Of a stretch of 64,000 nt of DNA, positions 15,754 through 25,296 are shown one piece after another. The notes under the pieces are model-generated. The model worked only from the letters and a program-made list of their open reading frames with translations. It did not search any database and was not told the DNA's origin. This stretch comes from Paenibacillus_AB hodogayensis (GTDB lineage: Bacteria > Bacillota > Bacilli > Paenibacillales > NBRC-103111): NCBI RefSeq assembly GCF_039536325.1, contig NZ_BAAAYO010000012.1, positions 124,001 to 188,000 of the forward strand. The letters are read 5' to 3'. Position 1 is the first letter of the stretch; every line of letters starts with the position of its first letter. Both the position numbers and the translations under genes were made by a program.

Positions 15754-18111
15754 TTACGACCGGTCGATCTGGTCGACGCTCAGCTTCAAGCGGTATTCCG
15801 TCGGAGTCGCCCCGACCTGCTTCTTAAAAATGCGGAAGAAGTATTTCTTGTTCTCCCATCCCACTCGGTCAATGACCTGATCAATCGTCAGGCTCGTCCG
15901 GCCGAGCAGTTGCTTGGCCTTCTCTACCCGAACTTCGGTAATAGAGTCGCTCAAGGAACGGGAAGTGCGCTCGCGGCACAGCTTATTCAAATACGCCGGA
16001 GTCAGCTTGAACAGATCGGCGATCTGCTGCGGCGACAAAGCCGCATCCGCATAATGCTCCTCAATATAGCGCAGCGCCTGCGCCACGATGAGGTTCGTGC
16101 GGTCCTGCTGGCTGCCTTGGATGCGCTGGACGATCGTACGGAACAAATCCAGAAACTCCGCGTCGATCTCCTCGAACGTCTCCATCGCCTTCAACCTCTT
16201 GTCGAACTCGGAGAAGCTTAAGCCGAACGAAATCGTCCGGTTGCCCTCCATCACATGAAGCTGATTGAAGATGGCGGCGGACAAATACGAGAGGGTGAAC
16301 ATAATATTATTGTAATCGCTGGCCTGGAGCAGTTCCGTCAGACGGCGGTACGTGTCCTCCATCTTGTCTTGCTTGGCCTCCTTGATGGCCTCCAGCAGCT
16401 GTTCGAGCAGTTGATGATTAATATTGAAAAATGTCGGCTGCGCCGCTCCGACCTCCGAGCGAAACAGCATACAGCCATGCCCCGCCTTGATCCGCTCTTG
16501 AGACAGCTCCAGCGCATCCCGATACGCCTGCGGGACCTCACGCAGGAGCGCCATCGGCTCGCTGACGAAGACGGAGAAGCTGACGCCGCAATATCGCTCG
16601 AAGCTCCGCCGGGCCTGCTCCAAGCTTTCCGCCAGCCGCGCTTCCCATCCCGGGCCATGCTGGCTGTCCGGCTCAACGTTCAGGATCACGACCGTCTGAT
16701 CCGCGCCCATATCGACCGCCTCGCATTCGCCGCCGGGACGGATGATCTCGCTTAACATATTCGTCAGCGCGTACCGCAGCAGCGCGCGATCGGATTCATT
16801 GTAGGTTTCACAAAATGCCGAATAGCGGTCGATACGGAGCACCGCCACAACGGCTGGACGGCGAGGACTGAGGCGAATGCCCGATTCGTCGAGCCACTCC
16901 TGCTCGCGGCGTCCGAGCGGCAGCCCGGTACGGACGTAGTCCTCAAGAGTTTTCTGCTTGAGCACCTGCCGCTTGCTGTTCTTGAACTGCTCCAGATCGC
17001 GAAGCTTGTGATGAGCCAGAGAGAACGCCTCCGAGATCATCTCGAACTCGTTGGCATGCGGCGCGGAAGTTTGGCCAGCGGGTGCATAGGGACTGAACTT
17101 GTTGCGCAGCCGCCTCACCGGCGCGTACAAATTTCTCGTCAACGCAATAGCCGCAACCAAGCCGACGGTGAGCATCAAGATGCCGATGATCAGGGATAGT
17201 CCGCGCACTCGCTCGGCTAACCCGGCGACCGCTTCGTAAGGCGTCGCCCCGACCAGCATCCAATCGAGCAGTTCGCTGCGCACGTAGGTGACGACCGAGG
17301 TTTTTCCTTCCTGCCTGTCGGTAAAGTAGCCCGACCTCTCCCCCGACTCCATCATCCGCTTGACATCTTCGCGTCCGGCCACGTTTTGCAGAAACAATGC
17401 CTTATTGGTATGGGCCAGCACTTCGCCTTCACGGCCCAGAAACCACAAACTCTTCATATCCATCATGCCGGAGCCGCTTTCGGACTTGGCCGCCACGTTA
17501 TGAAGGAAGCTGTCCACTTTGGCATTGAGGATCAGCGCACTCTTCAACGTTTGGCCATCCCGAAAAAAATCCGGCACAATATACGTGAAAACCTGAGTAT
17601 CCTTACCCGCTTCCGCCTCTATTCCCGGCAATCTCCGCGGAATAGGCGTTAAGCGCGGGATAGGCGCGTCCCCCTTCAGGACCGCATCAAGCTCGGCATC
17701 GAACTCGCCGCCCTTGCGAATGACAGAGTTGGCTCCGACCACATAATACGTATCGCTCCGTCCGTTGTACACGTAGATCGATTCGAGGTACGGATTCGCC
17801 TCCAACAGCAGATCCACCGCGCGCATACTGCCCAACGTCTCGTAGACGGACAAATCTTCTCCGAACATCAAATTTTTCACATCGGTATTGTTCGTCAGCG
17901 AAACCGAATAACTCCGCAAATAGGCATGAATCTGCTCCGCGTTATGAATGAACTGAACCATCAGGTTCTCGTTCAATTGATTGATCGTCTTAATGTTGTA
18001 GTTGCGAAAGCTGGCGTACAGCAGAAGCGACAGAAGCAGGACAACCAGGGTCGTAAATAATGTGAGCTTCACGATCATATTGACGTAGTAGTTTTGAAGC
18101 CTGTGCCTCAT
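15754..18111 (-). CDS. Membrane-bound AraC-family regulator
   Basis: About 785 residues. Two predicted membrane helices (about 13-35 and 300-322) enclose an extracellular sensor of roughly 260 residues of the Cache type; the segment after it (PVRRLRNKFSPY) continues into the cytosol. The C-terminus (about 685-785) is an AraC-type double helix-turn-helix: YIEEHYADAALSPQQIADLF and VEKAKQLLGRTSLTIDQVIDRVG...KKYFFRIFKKQVGATPTEYR. It likely senses sugar outside the cell and activates the importer operon just downstream on the same strand. The ATG at 18111 has GGAGG just upstream; an in-frame start at 18204 would add residues that are not membrane-like. It is not a histidine kinase. Confidence 0.88.
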   Translation of the reverse strand: MRHRLQNYYVNMIVKLTLFTTLVVLLLSLLLYASFRNYNIKTINQLNENLMVQFIHNAEQIHAYLRSYSVSLTNNTDVKNLMFGEDLSVYETLGSMRAVDLLLEANPYLESIYVYNGRSDTYYVVGANSVIRKGGEFDAELDAVLKGDAPIPRLTPIPRRLPGIEAEAGKDTQVFTYIVPDFFRDGQTLKSALILNAKVDSFLHNVAAKSESGSGMMDMKSLWFLGREGEVLAHTNKALFLQNVAGREDVKRMMESGERSGYFTDRQEGKTSVVTYVRSELLDWMLVGATPYEAVAGLAERVRGLSLIIGILMLTVGLVAAIALTRNLYAPVRRLRNKFSPYAPAGQTSAPHANEFEMISEAFSLAHHKLRDLEQFKNSKRQVLKQKTLEDYVRTGLPLGRREQEWLDESGIRLSPRRPAVVAVLRIDRYSAFCETYNESDRALLRYALTNMLSEIIRPGGECEAVDMGADQTVVILNVEPDSQHGPGWEARLAESLEQARRSFERYCGVSFSVFVSEPMALLREVPQAYRDALELSQERIKAGHGCMLFRSEVGAAQPTFFNINHQLLEQLLEAIKEAKQDKMEDTYRRLTELLQASDYNNIMFTLSYLSAAIFNQLHVMEGNRTISFGLSFSEFDKRLKAMETFEEIDAEFLDLFRTIVQRIQGSQQDRTNLIVAQALRYIEEHYADAALSPQQIADLFKLTPAYLNKLCRERTSRSLSDSITEVRVEKAKQLLGRTSLTIDQVIDRVGWENKKYFFRIFKKQVGATPTEYRLKLSVDQIDRS

Positions 18112-18275
18112 AGCCTCCGGTCTCCCGTCCCATTTTGTGATTATTATATCGGTCTGCACCAGGCATGTGTAGAGGCTTCGGCTCAAATTGCACCAATTCT
18201 TCATTCTTGTACCTGCACCAAGATAGAATCATCGGGGATATGGGAAAACGAGTTGTAAAAGTAAAACCGTCCATA

Positions 18276-18284
18276 TGGTACAAT
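18276..18284 (+). promoter_or_regulatory. Extended -10 promoter of the two-component genes
   Basis: TGGTACAAT matches an extended -10 (TG-N-TACAAT). A TTGTAA at 18253-18258 is 20 bases upstream, too far for a normal -35. The predicted transcript starts about 30 bases before the kinase ATG. Confidence 0.45.
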
Positions 18285-18320
18285 AATAATCATTAAAAGG
18301 TCGAAGGGAACTTTGACAAC

Positions 18321-20045
18321 ATGAGAAAACCAGTTTCCTCCCTATTCAACTCGCTCCGATTTAAACTGATCGCAGGCCTCATGTTCGTTATGCTGCCGAT
18401 TGTCCTATTCTTAATCTATACTAACTTCTATTCGATCCAGGTCGTGCGCAACCAGGTGGCGCAATCTAACAGCAACATGATCAGCCTTTATATGGGGTTG
18501 ATCGACAAGTCGTTAAGCGACATCGATAATTACTTGCTGAAATATGCTTCGGAAGAAACGGGTTTGTACATTCTTGATCGCTCCCCCTGGATCGATATCG
18601 ATTTGTATAAAATGGAACGCATTTGGCAATTTAAACAGTTAGTGAATAACGCAACGTATTATGAGGGACTGGACTATTTCTTCGTTTATTCGCCCCTAAA
18701 CCAAGATCTGGTGTATGCGCCAAAGCAGACGGGTTCGGCCAACTTCGACAATCAATCTATTCAAGATGCCATCGTCTCGCTTATTGATGACGGACATTTT
18801 GAAACGAGAAGATGGTCCGTATTCCGCCTTTCTGACAGGGATTATTTGTTATATACCATCAAGGTTGGCGGTTTATATATAGGGGCTGGCGTAAATGCGC
18901 GTGATGTGACGGGGCCGCTCGATCTCCTGGATCTCGGCGCGGATGGTAGGGCGCTTCTGGTCGATGGCAACCATGAGCCGCTAAAGAACGAATCCTTTTT
19001 CAGAGAACGTGGAATCGATTTGTCCTATACGCCTAATTCGTACCGATTAAGCGGTATGGATGATCGGTATCTGGTGATCGGTGATCATTCAGACAAAGGG
19101 GATTTCGGGCTGGTCGCGGTTGTCCCCGATCAAGGCATTCTCCAGAAGCTGCCTTATTTGCAGAGGATTATTTTATTCATCGCGCTAGGGAGCGTCTTCA
19201 TTTTATTACTGACTTTTTATTTCATGCGAAGAGTCGTGCTCCGTCCGATTAACCGGATCGTACTGGCTATGCGCAGGATCCAAGAGGGTCAGTTAGAGAC
19301 AAGAATCGCGAAGAAGCCGACTTCCAATGAATTTGAGCTGATGAACGAGACGTTCAATAGCATGGTGACAGACATACAGAAGCTGAAAATCGATGTCTAC
19401 GAAGAGCAATTGATCAATCAGAAAGCGGAGCTGAAGCATATGCAGCTGCAAATCAACCCGCACTTCTTTTTGAACAGTCTGAATATCGTTTATTATTTGG
19501 CCCAGGAGAAGAAATATGGCTTGATCCAAGAGCTCTCCCTCTCTTTAATCCGATATTTCCGCTTCATGTTCCGCAGCCACACCGATCATGTTCGAGTTCA
19601 AGACGAACTGGGCCATACGAACAATTATTTGAACATTCAGAAGATCCGCTTTCCGAGAAGCTTAACGTACACCATTTCAATCCCGGACGACCTGCTCGAT
19701 TGCTGCATCCCGCCGCTGATTATTCAGAGCTTTGCGGAAAACACGATCAAGCATGCGGTCAACACGGACGAACCTACCCATATCGAAATTTCAATCCAAC
19801 AGGTTAGCCGGGACGATGGGGATCAGCTTCATATCCGCATTCGCGATACGGGTCCAGGTTATGAGATCGAAGTACTAGAGAAGTTGAGACAAGAGATTAA
19901 TTTGACGACAAAGGAAGGCGAGCATATCGGGATCTGGAATGCCCGACAAAGACTGCGGCTGTTGTATGGAGATCAAGCAACCATCGCATTTTCAAACGAT
20001 AACGGCGCTATCGTCAATATTTTTATGCCGATCATGAAAGGATAG
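18321..20045 (+). CDS. YesM-type sensor histidine kinase
   Basis: A 574-residue membrane sensor of the LytS/YesM class. A first helix (about 15-37), an extracellular sensor domain of some 230 residues, and a second helix (about 282-304) come before a HAMP segment (RPINRIVLAMRRIQEGQLETR). The phospho-acceptor is in INPHFFLNSLNIVYYL, the His_kinase box of this class; the ATPase end has ENTIKHA (N box), RDTGPG and GEHIGIWNARQRL. The gene overlaps nothing and is 10 bases from the response regulator. ATG at 18321 follows AAGGGAAC. It probably senses a sugar or related signal and drives the importer at 21.8-25.2 kb. Confidence 0.92.
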   Translation: MRKPVSSLFNSLRFKLIAGLMFVMLPIVLFLIYTNFYSIQVVRNQVAQSNSNMISLYMGLIDKSLSDIDNYLLKYASEETGLYILDRSPWIDIDLYKMERIWQFKQLVNNATYYEGLDYFFVYSPLNQDLVYAPKQTGSANFDNQSIQDAIVSLIDDGHFETRRWSVFRLSDRDYLLYTIKVGGLYIGAGVNARDVTGPLDLLDLGADGRALLVDGNHEPLKNESFFRERGIDLSYTPNSYRLSGMDDRYLVIGDHSDKGDFGLVAVVPDQGILQKLPYLQRIILFIALGSVFILLLTFYFMRRVVLRPINRIVLAMRRIQEGQLETRIAKKPTSNEFELMNETFNSMVTDIQKLKIDVYEEQLINQKAELKHMQLQINPHFFLNSLNIVYYLAQEKKYGLIQELSLSLIRYFRFMFRSHTDHVRVQDELGHTNNYLNIQKIRFPRSLTYTISIPDDLLDCCIPPLIIQSFAENTIKHAVNTDEPTHIEISIQQVSRDDGDQLHIRIRDTGPGYEIEVLEKLRQEINLTTKEGEHIGIWNARQRLRLLYGDQATIAFSNDNGAIVNIFMPIMKG

Positions 20046-20055
20046 GAACAGGAAC

Positions 20056-21630
20056 ATGTACCGGTTATTGATTGTAGACGACGAAGAATATATCGCAAAC
20101 GGCATCAGGGCAAGCGTGAACTGGTCGAATCTCGGTATCTTTTACGTATCCATAGCGAACAATGCTCGACAAGCGAAGGAGTTATGTTCCAAACATTCGT
20201 TCGACATTATGATATGCGATATCGAGATGCCTCAAGGAAACGGACTCGAGCTCTACGAGTGGGTGCGAACAGAGCAGCCTTGGACGGAGTGCGTCTTCCT
20301 GACTTGCCATGCTGACTTCCAGTACGCGAAGAAGGCGATCCAGCTAGGGAGCTTCGAGTATATGCTCAAGCCTGCACTGCCCGAAGAGCTGGAGCAAGTC
20401 GTGAAGAAGCTGATCGAGAAAATAAGCAAAGACCGAAAATCAGCCTCGATCGTCATCGAGCGATTCTGGCAGGATCTCCTGAATCAGGTCTTTCCGTCTC
20501 AACCGGAGAGCATTAGGGAAGCAATCTGGAAGAACAATATCCCGTACACGGACGGGATGAAGTTTTTGCCTGTCTTGATCGGCATCCAGCACTGGGAGCA
20601 AGAACCTGGCGAACGCGATGCGCCCGTTATGGAGTCTGAGCTGACGAATGCCTTGGAGGAGATCGTTATCCGACCGGTGGCCGCGGCTCACCTCGTTCGC
20701 GTCAAGGCCAATCAGTTGTTGGCTCTCTTTCCTACGGGACATGAGATAGATGCGGAGAGCGGTGAGGAATTCCGTCAAGAAATCATGAGACGCTTCGGCC
20801 TGTTCATCGAAGTGTGCAATCAACGCTTGAATTGCCATTTGTCATGCTATATCGGCCTGCCGGCTGAAATATTCCGTGTGCGCGACATGGCGGACGATTT
20901 GGAGTCGCTAAGAAAGAAGCAGGTGAACGCCGTCAATCGGGTCGTGCTCATTGACGAGAAGATCACGCAGGAAACGTCGTTTCCTCTGCCTCCAATGAAA
21001 CTATGGTCGGAGCTGATTAAGCAGGGGGACAAGAAGAAGCTTATCGTCGAGTCGCAGCAGTTTGTGGAGTCGCTCAAGCAGATCGAAGGGTTGAACTCGA
21101 AAAGCCTGCAGCAGTTTTATTTGAGCTTCCTGCACATGGTGCTTCAGACGCTTCAGGAGAAAGGAGTTCATGCGGACGAGATGTTGGCGGATCATTTCGC
21201 GCCAGAACGTATTTCATCCGCCGTCGAAAGCGTCAAGGATCTGCAAGATTTGGTTACAGACGTACTTGAACTTGCGATGACTTCCATCGAAACGCTTGGC
21301 TCCAACGAGACGGTGGTGGACAAGATCAAGCGGCATATAACGGCAAATATCGACCAGGACATGTCCAGGCAATACATTGCCGACTACATCGGGTTCAGTC
21401 CCGACTACATGGTCAAGCTGTTTAAGAAGGAAACAGGTCTTTCGATATCGGAATATGTGCTGAAGGAACGGATTCATCTTGCGAAAGAACTGCTGGCCAA
21501 ATCGGAAACGTCGATCAGCAACGTCGCTTTGGCGGCAGGCTTTGCGAATTTCTCTTATTTCTCCACTCTCTTCAAAAAGGAAGTGTTGATGACGCCTCAG
21601 GAATATCGAAAACGTTTTTCGGGCATGTAA
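20056..21630 (+). CDS. YesN-type response regulator with AraC output domain
   Basis: A 524-residue regulator that receives the phosphate from the kinase just upstream. The receiver domain (1-120) has acidic pocket DDE at 9-11, the acceptor Asp55 in CDIEMPQG, Thr and Lys105-type residues (LTCHAD, MLKPAL). A middle region of about 280 residues is typical of YesN proteins. The C-terminus (about 425-524) is an AraC helix-turn-helix pair: YIADYIGFSPDYMVKLFKKE and SISNVALAAGFANFSYFS. The spacing of 10 bases from the kinase shows one operon; a hairpin terminator at 21650-21675 follows. The importer genes begin 120 bases further on and are the likely target. Confidence 0.93.
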   Translation: MYRLLIVDDEEYIANGIRASVNWSNLGIFYVSIANNARQAKELCSKHSFDIMICDIEMPQGNGLELYEWVRTEQPWTECVFLTCHADFQYAKKAIQLGSFEYMLKPALPEELEQVVKKLIEKISKDRKSASIVIERFWQDLLNQVFPSQPESIREAIWKNNIPYTDGMKFLPVLIGIQHWEQEPGERDAPVMESELTNALEEIVIRPVAAAHLVRVKANQLLALFPTGHEIDAESGEEFRQEIMRRFGLFIEVCNQRLNCHLSCYIGLPAEIFRVRDMADDLESLRKKQVNAVNRVVLIDEKITQETSFPLPPMKLWSELIKQGDKKKLIVESQQFVESLKQIEGLNSKSLQQFYLSFLHMVLQTLQEKGVHADEMLADHFAPERISSAVESVKDLQDLVTDVLELAMTSIETLGSNETVVDKIKRHITANIDQDMSRQYIADYIGFSPDYMVKLFKKETGLSISEYVLKERIHLAKELLAKSETSISNVALAAGFANFSYFSTLFKKEVLMTPQEYRKRFSGM

Positions 21631-21649
21631 ACCTATTATGAACTTCAAG

Positions 21650-21675
21650 ACGCCGGAAAGGCGTTTTTCTTTTTA
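21650..21675 (+). terminator. Terminator after the response regulator gene
   Basis: ACGCC-GGAAA-GGCGT, then a T-rich tail of about 11 bases (TTTTTCTTTTT). Confidence 0.8.
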
Positions 21676-21794
21676 TTTGGACGGAAACTCAAAACTGCGA
21701 GAACGGATTCTTGAAAGCGGGTGAACGGGCACTCCAATAAAATAAGAAGTAGCAAGCGACAACACAACTTCTAATGGGGGGTACTTACACGAAC

Positions 21795-23333
21795 ATGAAG
21801 GTAAGCATGAAGAGAGCCGGAACGCTTCTGATTTCCGTGTTGACATCGTCGATGCTCGTCACCGCCTGTAGCTCGGGCCCGGTCAGCCAACCGAATGCGG
21901 GCGAGACTTCCAAGCCGTCGAACAGTGCAAAGCCGGATCTGAAGCCTGTCGAATTGACGATGGTGTTTCCCGTTTCTACCGAACAAAAGGACTTGAAGGC
22001 CGTACAAGACAAAATCAACAAAATAACGCAGGAAAAAATCAACGCCACCGTGAAGCTCGTACAAATTACGAAAGGCGCTTGGGCGCAGCAAACCACGCTC
22101 ATGCTGTCCGGCAACGAGAAAATGGATCTCATCGTAAGCGGTCGCGGCACATACGAGCAGCAAGTGGCCAAGGGCCACTATCTCGCCATTGACGACTACT
22201 TGGACAAATACGGTCAAGGCGCAAAAAAAGCGGTGGAGGACCAGAGCCCGGTCTACTTGAATGCGACCAAAATCAACGGAAAGACATATGGTATTACGAG
22301 TATCCGGGACCTGGCGGCCGACTTCGGCGTCACGATGCGCAAAGATCTTGTGGACAAGTACAAGATCGATACGAAAGCGATCAAAGCGTTGGATGATCTG
22401 GACGCCGTATACAAGACGATCAAGGAGAACGAGCCCGATGTCGTTCCGGTCATCAAGTATGCCAACTCGGTTCTCGGCAATCCCTTCTATGGAGGCTTTA
22501 TGGATCCTTTGGGAGACGCGTATGGCGTGCTGCCGGGGCACGATAACGGGTTGAAAGTGGTTAACTGGATTGAAACTCCGGAATACGCCAAAATGCTGGA
22601 CACGACAAGAAGGTGGTATTTGGCCGGATACATCGCCAAAGATGCCGCAACCAATACGGAAATTTGGCAAAATCTGTTCAAGTCGGGTAAAGCCTTCTCG
22701 ACGTTCCACCACATGAGTCCGTTCAGCGAAAAGCAGAATTCCTTATCTTTAGGGGTAGAGTTGGTCCAAGTACCCCTGCTGCCGGCCGTCGCGTCCAATG
22801 TCAACATCACCGCGTATATGTGGAGCATTCCGAGAAACGCGCAAGACCCGGAACGGTCCATGATGCTGCTCAATTTGATGTATACGGACAAAGAGTTGAT
22901 CAACTTGCTCGATTGGGGAATCGAAGGGCAGCATTACGTAAAAAAATCGGATAACGTCATCGACTTCGCGCCGGGCGTCAACGCATCGAATAGCGGTTAT
23001 TATCCTTACCAAAACTGGCTGTTCGGGAATATGTTCCACTCCTATTTGTTCAACGGGGAAGAACCGGACCGGAACAAAACGCTGGCGGAATTCAATAAAA
23101 ACGCCAAAAAATCGAAAGCGCTCGGTTTCAGCTACAATCCGGAGCCTGTTAAGACGGAAATCGCGGCGCTTGTGAATGTGACGAACCAGTACACCCTTGC
23201 TTTGGAGACCGGAACGGTAGATCCCGCGAAAGTATTGCCCGAATATATCAAGCAAGTAAGGGCGGCGGGCATCGATAAGGTCATCGCCGAAAAACAAAAA
23301 CAGCTCGACGCTTGGGTTGCGGCGAACAAATAA
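21795..23333 (+). CDS. ABC importer substrate-binding lipoprotein (LplA type), second system
   Basis: About 512 residues. A lipoprotein signal ends LVTAC with the lipid-bearing Cys at 25. The mature protein is a solute-binding fold with a C-terminal LplA-like (DUF3502) part and ends IDKVIAEKQKQLDAWVAANK. Its sequence is clearly of the same family as the protein at 12.1-13.6 kb. The start could be ATG 21774, 21795 or 21807: I prefer 21795, with GGGGGGT upstream and a basic N-terminus, but AAGGT before 21807 is an alternative. It is the first gene of importer 2, followed by a GC-rich hairpin (23342-23378) and then two permeases. The ligand cannot be deduced, but the two phosphatases downstream hint at a phosphorylated substrate. 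Confidence 0.9.
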   Translation: MKVSMKRAGTLLISVLTSSMLVTACSSGPVSQPNAGETSKPSNSAKPDLKPVELTMVFPVSTEQKDLKAVQDKINKITQEKINATVKLVQITKGAWAQQTTLMLSGNEKMDLIVSGRGTYEQQVAKGHYLAIDDYLDKYGQGAKKAVEDQSPVYLNATKINGKTYGITSIRDLAADFGVTMRKDLVDKYKIDTKAIKALDDLDAVYKTIKENEPDVVPVIKYANSVLGNPFYGGFMDPLGDAYGVLPGHDNGLKVVNWIETPEYAKMLDTTRRWYLAGYIAKDAATNTEIWQNLFKSGKAFSTFHHMSPFSEKQNSLSLGVELVQVPLLPAVASNVNITAYMWSIPRNAQDPERSMMLLNLMYTDKELINLLDWGIEGQHYVKKSDNVIDFAPGVNASNSGYYPYQNWLFGNMFHSYLFNGEEPDRNKTLAEFNKNAKKSKALGFSYNPEPVKTEIAALVNVTNQYTLALETGTVDPAKVLPEYIKQVRAAGIDKVIAEKQKQLDAWVAANK

Positions 23334-23341
23334 TGCAAACG

Positions 23342-23378
23342 CCCCCCCCGTCAAAGACGGAATGTCCCGGGCGGGGGG
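23342..23378 (+). terminator. GC-rich intercistronic hairpin after the binding protein gene
   Basis: A run of C followed by CG (23342-23350) pairs with CGGGCGGGGGG (23368-23378). Only ATTATTTG follows, so this is probably a partial terminator or 3' stabiliser that keeps the binding protein more abundant than the permeases. Confidence 0.55.
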
Positions 23379-23415
23379 ATTATTTGTGCCTTCGCGGATA
23401 AAGAGGGGGATAACA

Positions 23416-24357
23416 ATGCTAGAAAGGAAAATGTCGGTATGGCGGATCGAGACGAGAAAAGCCAAAAAGTATTGGATTCTCGTGCTCATGACGCTGCCGG
23501 GCCTGCTTTATTTTCTTATCAACAACTATTTGCCGATGTTCGGCATCGTTATTGCGTTCAAGAACGTCAATTTCGCAAAGGGGATATGGGGGAGCGAGTG
23601 GATTGGCTTCAAAAACTTCGAGTACTTGTTCAAGACGAAGGATGCTTACATCATTACTCGCAATACCCTGTTGTATAATCTGGCGTTTATTATCTTGAAT
23701 ACGGCTATCGCAATTGCGCTCGCGATCTTGTTGAATGAAATCCGCAAGCGCGTTTTATCGAGGGCGTACCAAACGATACTTCTGCTTCCGCACTTGATCT
23801 CCATGGTGATCGTCGGCTACCTTGCACTCGCTTTCCTGGACGTCGAGAAAGGCTTCATGAACAAGACCCTGCTCCCCCTGTTCGGCCTTGAGCCTGTCTC
23901 CTGGTATAGCGAAACGAAGTACTGGCCATGGATCCTGACGATCGTACACGCATGGAAAGGCGTCGGCCATCTTTGCGTCATCTATTTGGCTGCGATTATC
24001 GGCATCGATCAAGAGTACTATGAGGCGGCCAAAATAGACGGCGCGAACCGTCTACAGCAAATCCGGATGATTACGATCCCGCTTATTGCGCCGGTTATTA
24101 CGATTTTGACGCTATTGGCGATAGGACGCATTTTCTATTCCGACTTCGGCCTGTTTTTCCAAGTGCCGCTCAACACGGGGGCCTTGATGCCCGTCACGAA
24201 TACGATCGATACGTATGTATACCGTGCATTGATCAATATGGGCGATATCGGAATGTCATCGGCCGCAGGCTTGTATCAAGCGCTCGTCGGATTTGTTCTA
24301 GTACTGGCTTCCAATGCGGTAGTGAGAACATTCAACAAAGACCATGCGCTGTTCTAG
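23416..24357 (+). CDS. Carbohydrate ABC importer permease (LplB type), second system
   Basis: About 313 residues with six predicted helices. NNYLPMFGIVIAFKNVNFAK after the first helix and the EAA loop EAAKIDGANRLQQIRMITIP (about 205-224) are standard. The C-terminus VVRTFNKDHALF matches the partner in system 1. The ATG at 23416 follows AAGAGGGGG by about 6 bases; an in-frame upstream start would add a leader of 33 non-hydrophobic residues with no ribosome site. The next permease starts 13 bases after the stop, so they form one transcript. Confidence 0.92.
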   Translation: MLERKMSVWRIETRKAKKYWILVLMTLPGLLYFLINNYLPMFGIVIAFKNVNFAKGIWGSEWIGFKNFEYLFKTKDAYIITRNTLLYNLAFIILNTAIAIALAILLNEIRKRVLSRAYQTILLLPHLISMVIVGYLALAFLDVEKGFMNKTLLPLFGLEPVSWYSETKYWPWILTIVHAWKGVGHLCVIYLAAIIGIDQEYYEAAKIDGANRLQQIRMITIPLIAPVITILTLLAIGRIFYSDFGLFFQVPLNTGALMPVTNTIDTYVYRALINMGDIGMSSAAGLYQALVGFVLVLASNAVVRTFNKDHALF

Positions 24358-24370
24358 AAAGGAGCGCTCC

Positions 24371-25246
24371 ATGCCATCGTCTGGAAAGCTTTATCAATGG
24401 TCGATCAACATCGTTATGCTGGTATTTTCAATTTTCTGTATCTTGCCATTCTGGCTGCTGATCTCCGCTTCTCTTACGGACGACATAGAAATCATTCGCC
24501 ATGGATACGCCTTCGTCCCCAAATCCTTCAGTTTCTCGGCGTATGAATATTTGTGGACGAACTCATCGAATATACTCCGTGCTTACGGGATTACCATTCT
24601 CGTGACGGCGATTGGAACAATTGCAGGATTGTCGCTAACGGCGTTGCTGGCCTATCCGTTGTCGCGGACCGAAATGCCTTTTCGCAACATACTGGCATTC
24701 TACGTATTTTTCTCGATGTTGTTTAACGGAGGCCTCGTACCGACCTACTTGCTGTATACCAATTTCTTCAATTTAAAAAATACGATATTGGCGCTTATCA
24801 TTCCAGGCTTGCTGATGAACGGATTTTTCGTCATCCTGATGCGAACGTTTTTCGCAACCTCGATTCCGAAGCCGATCATCGAATCAGCTTATATCGACGG
24901 GGCGAACGAGTGGAAAATCTTCACGAAAGTCGTATTGCCTCTGTCGACGCCGGTACTGGCTACGGTCGGGTTGCTCTACACGATTCAGTACTGGAACGAT
25001 TGGTTTAACGGACTGATTTACTTGACCGACAGCCGGTACTTCAGCCTGCAAAACATGCTCAACCGGATGCTGCTCGATGCGCAGTTTTTACAGTCATCGA
25101 TGGAGGTCGTCGTGACGAGCCAACTTCCACTCGCCTCCATGCGCATGGCCATAGCTGCAATCGGGATTGTTCCGCTGCTGATCGTATTCCCCTTCTTCCA
25201 AAAATATTTCGTGAAAGGCTTGACGGTAGGCGCCGTCAAAGGTTGA
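24371..25246 (+). CDS. Carbohydrate ABC importer permease (LplC type), second system
   Basis: About 292 residues. It has six helices, the EAA loop (ESAYIDGANEWKIFTKVVLP) and the terminal signature FFQKYFVKGLTVGAVKG. ATG at 24371 is preceded by AAAGGAG. The two permeases here are clearly homologous to those at 13.7-15.6 kb but not near-identical, so this is an older paralogue set rather than a recent duplication. No ATPase gene is linked. The phosphatase gene follows 50 bases later on the same strand and may be co-transcribed. Confidence 0.92.
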   Translation: MPSSGKLYQWSINIVMLVFSIFCILPFWLLISASLTDDIEIIRHGYAFVPKSFSFSAYEYLWTNSSNILRAYGITILVTAIGTIAGLSLTALLAYPLSRTEMPFRNILAFYVFFSMLFNGGLVPTYLLYTNFFNLKNTILALIIPGLLMNGFFVILMRTFFATSIPKPIIESAYIDGANEWKIFTKVVLPLSTPVLATVGLLYTIQYWNDWFNGLIYLTDSRYFSLQNMLNRMLLDAQFLQSSMEVVVTSQLPLASMRMAIAAIGIVPLLIVFPFFQKYFVKGLTVGAVKG

Positions 25247-25296
25247 CGGCAGTATCTTGGAGGCGGTTCCTAACATTGACAAAGAGGTGCATAGGC

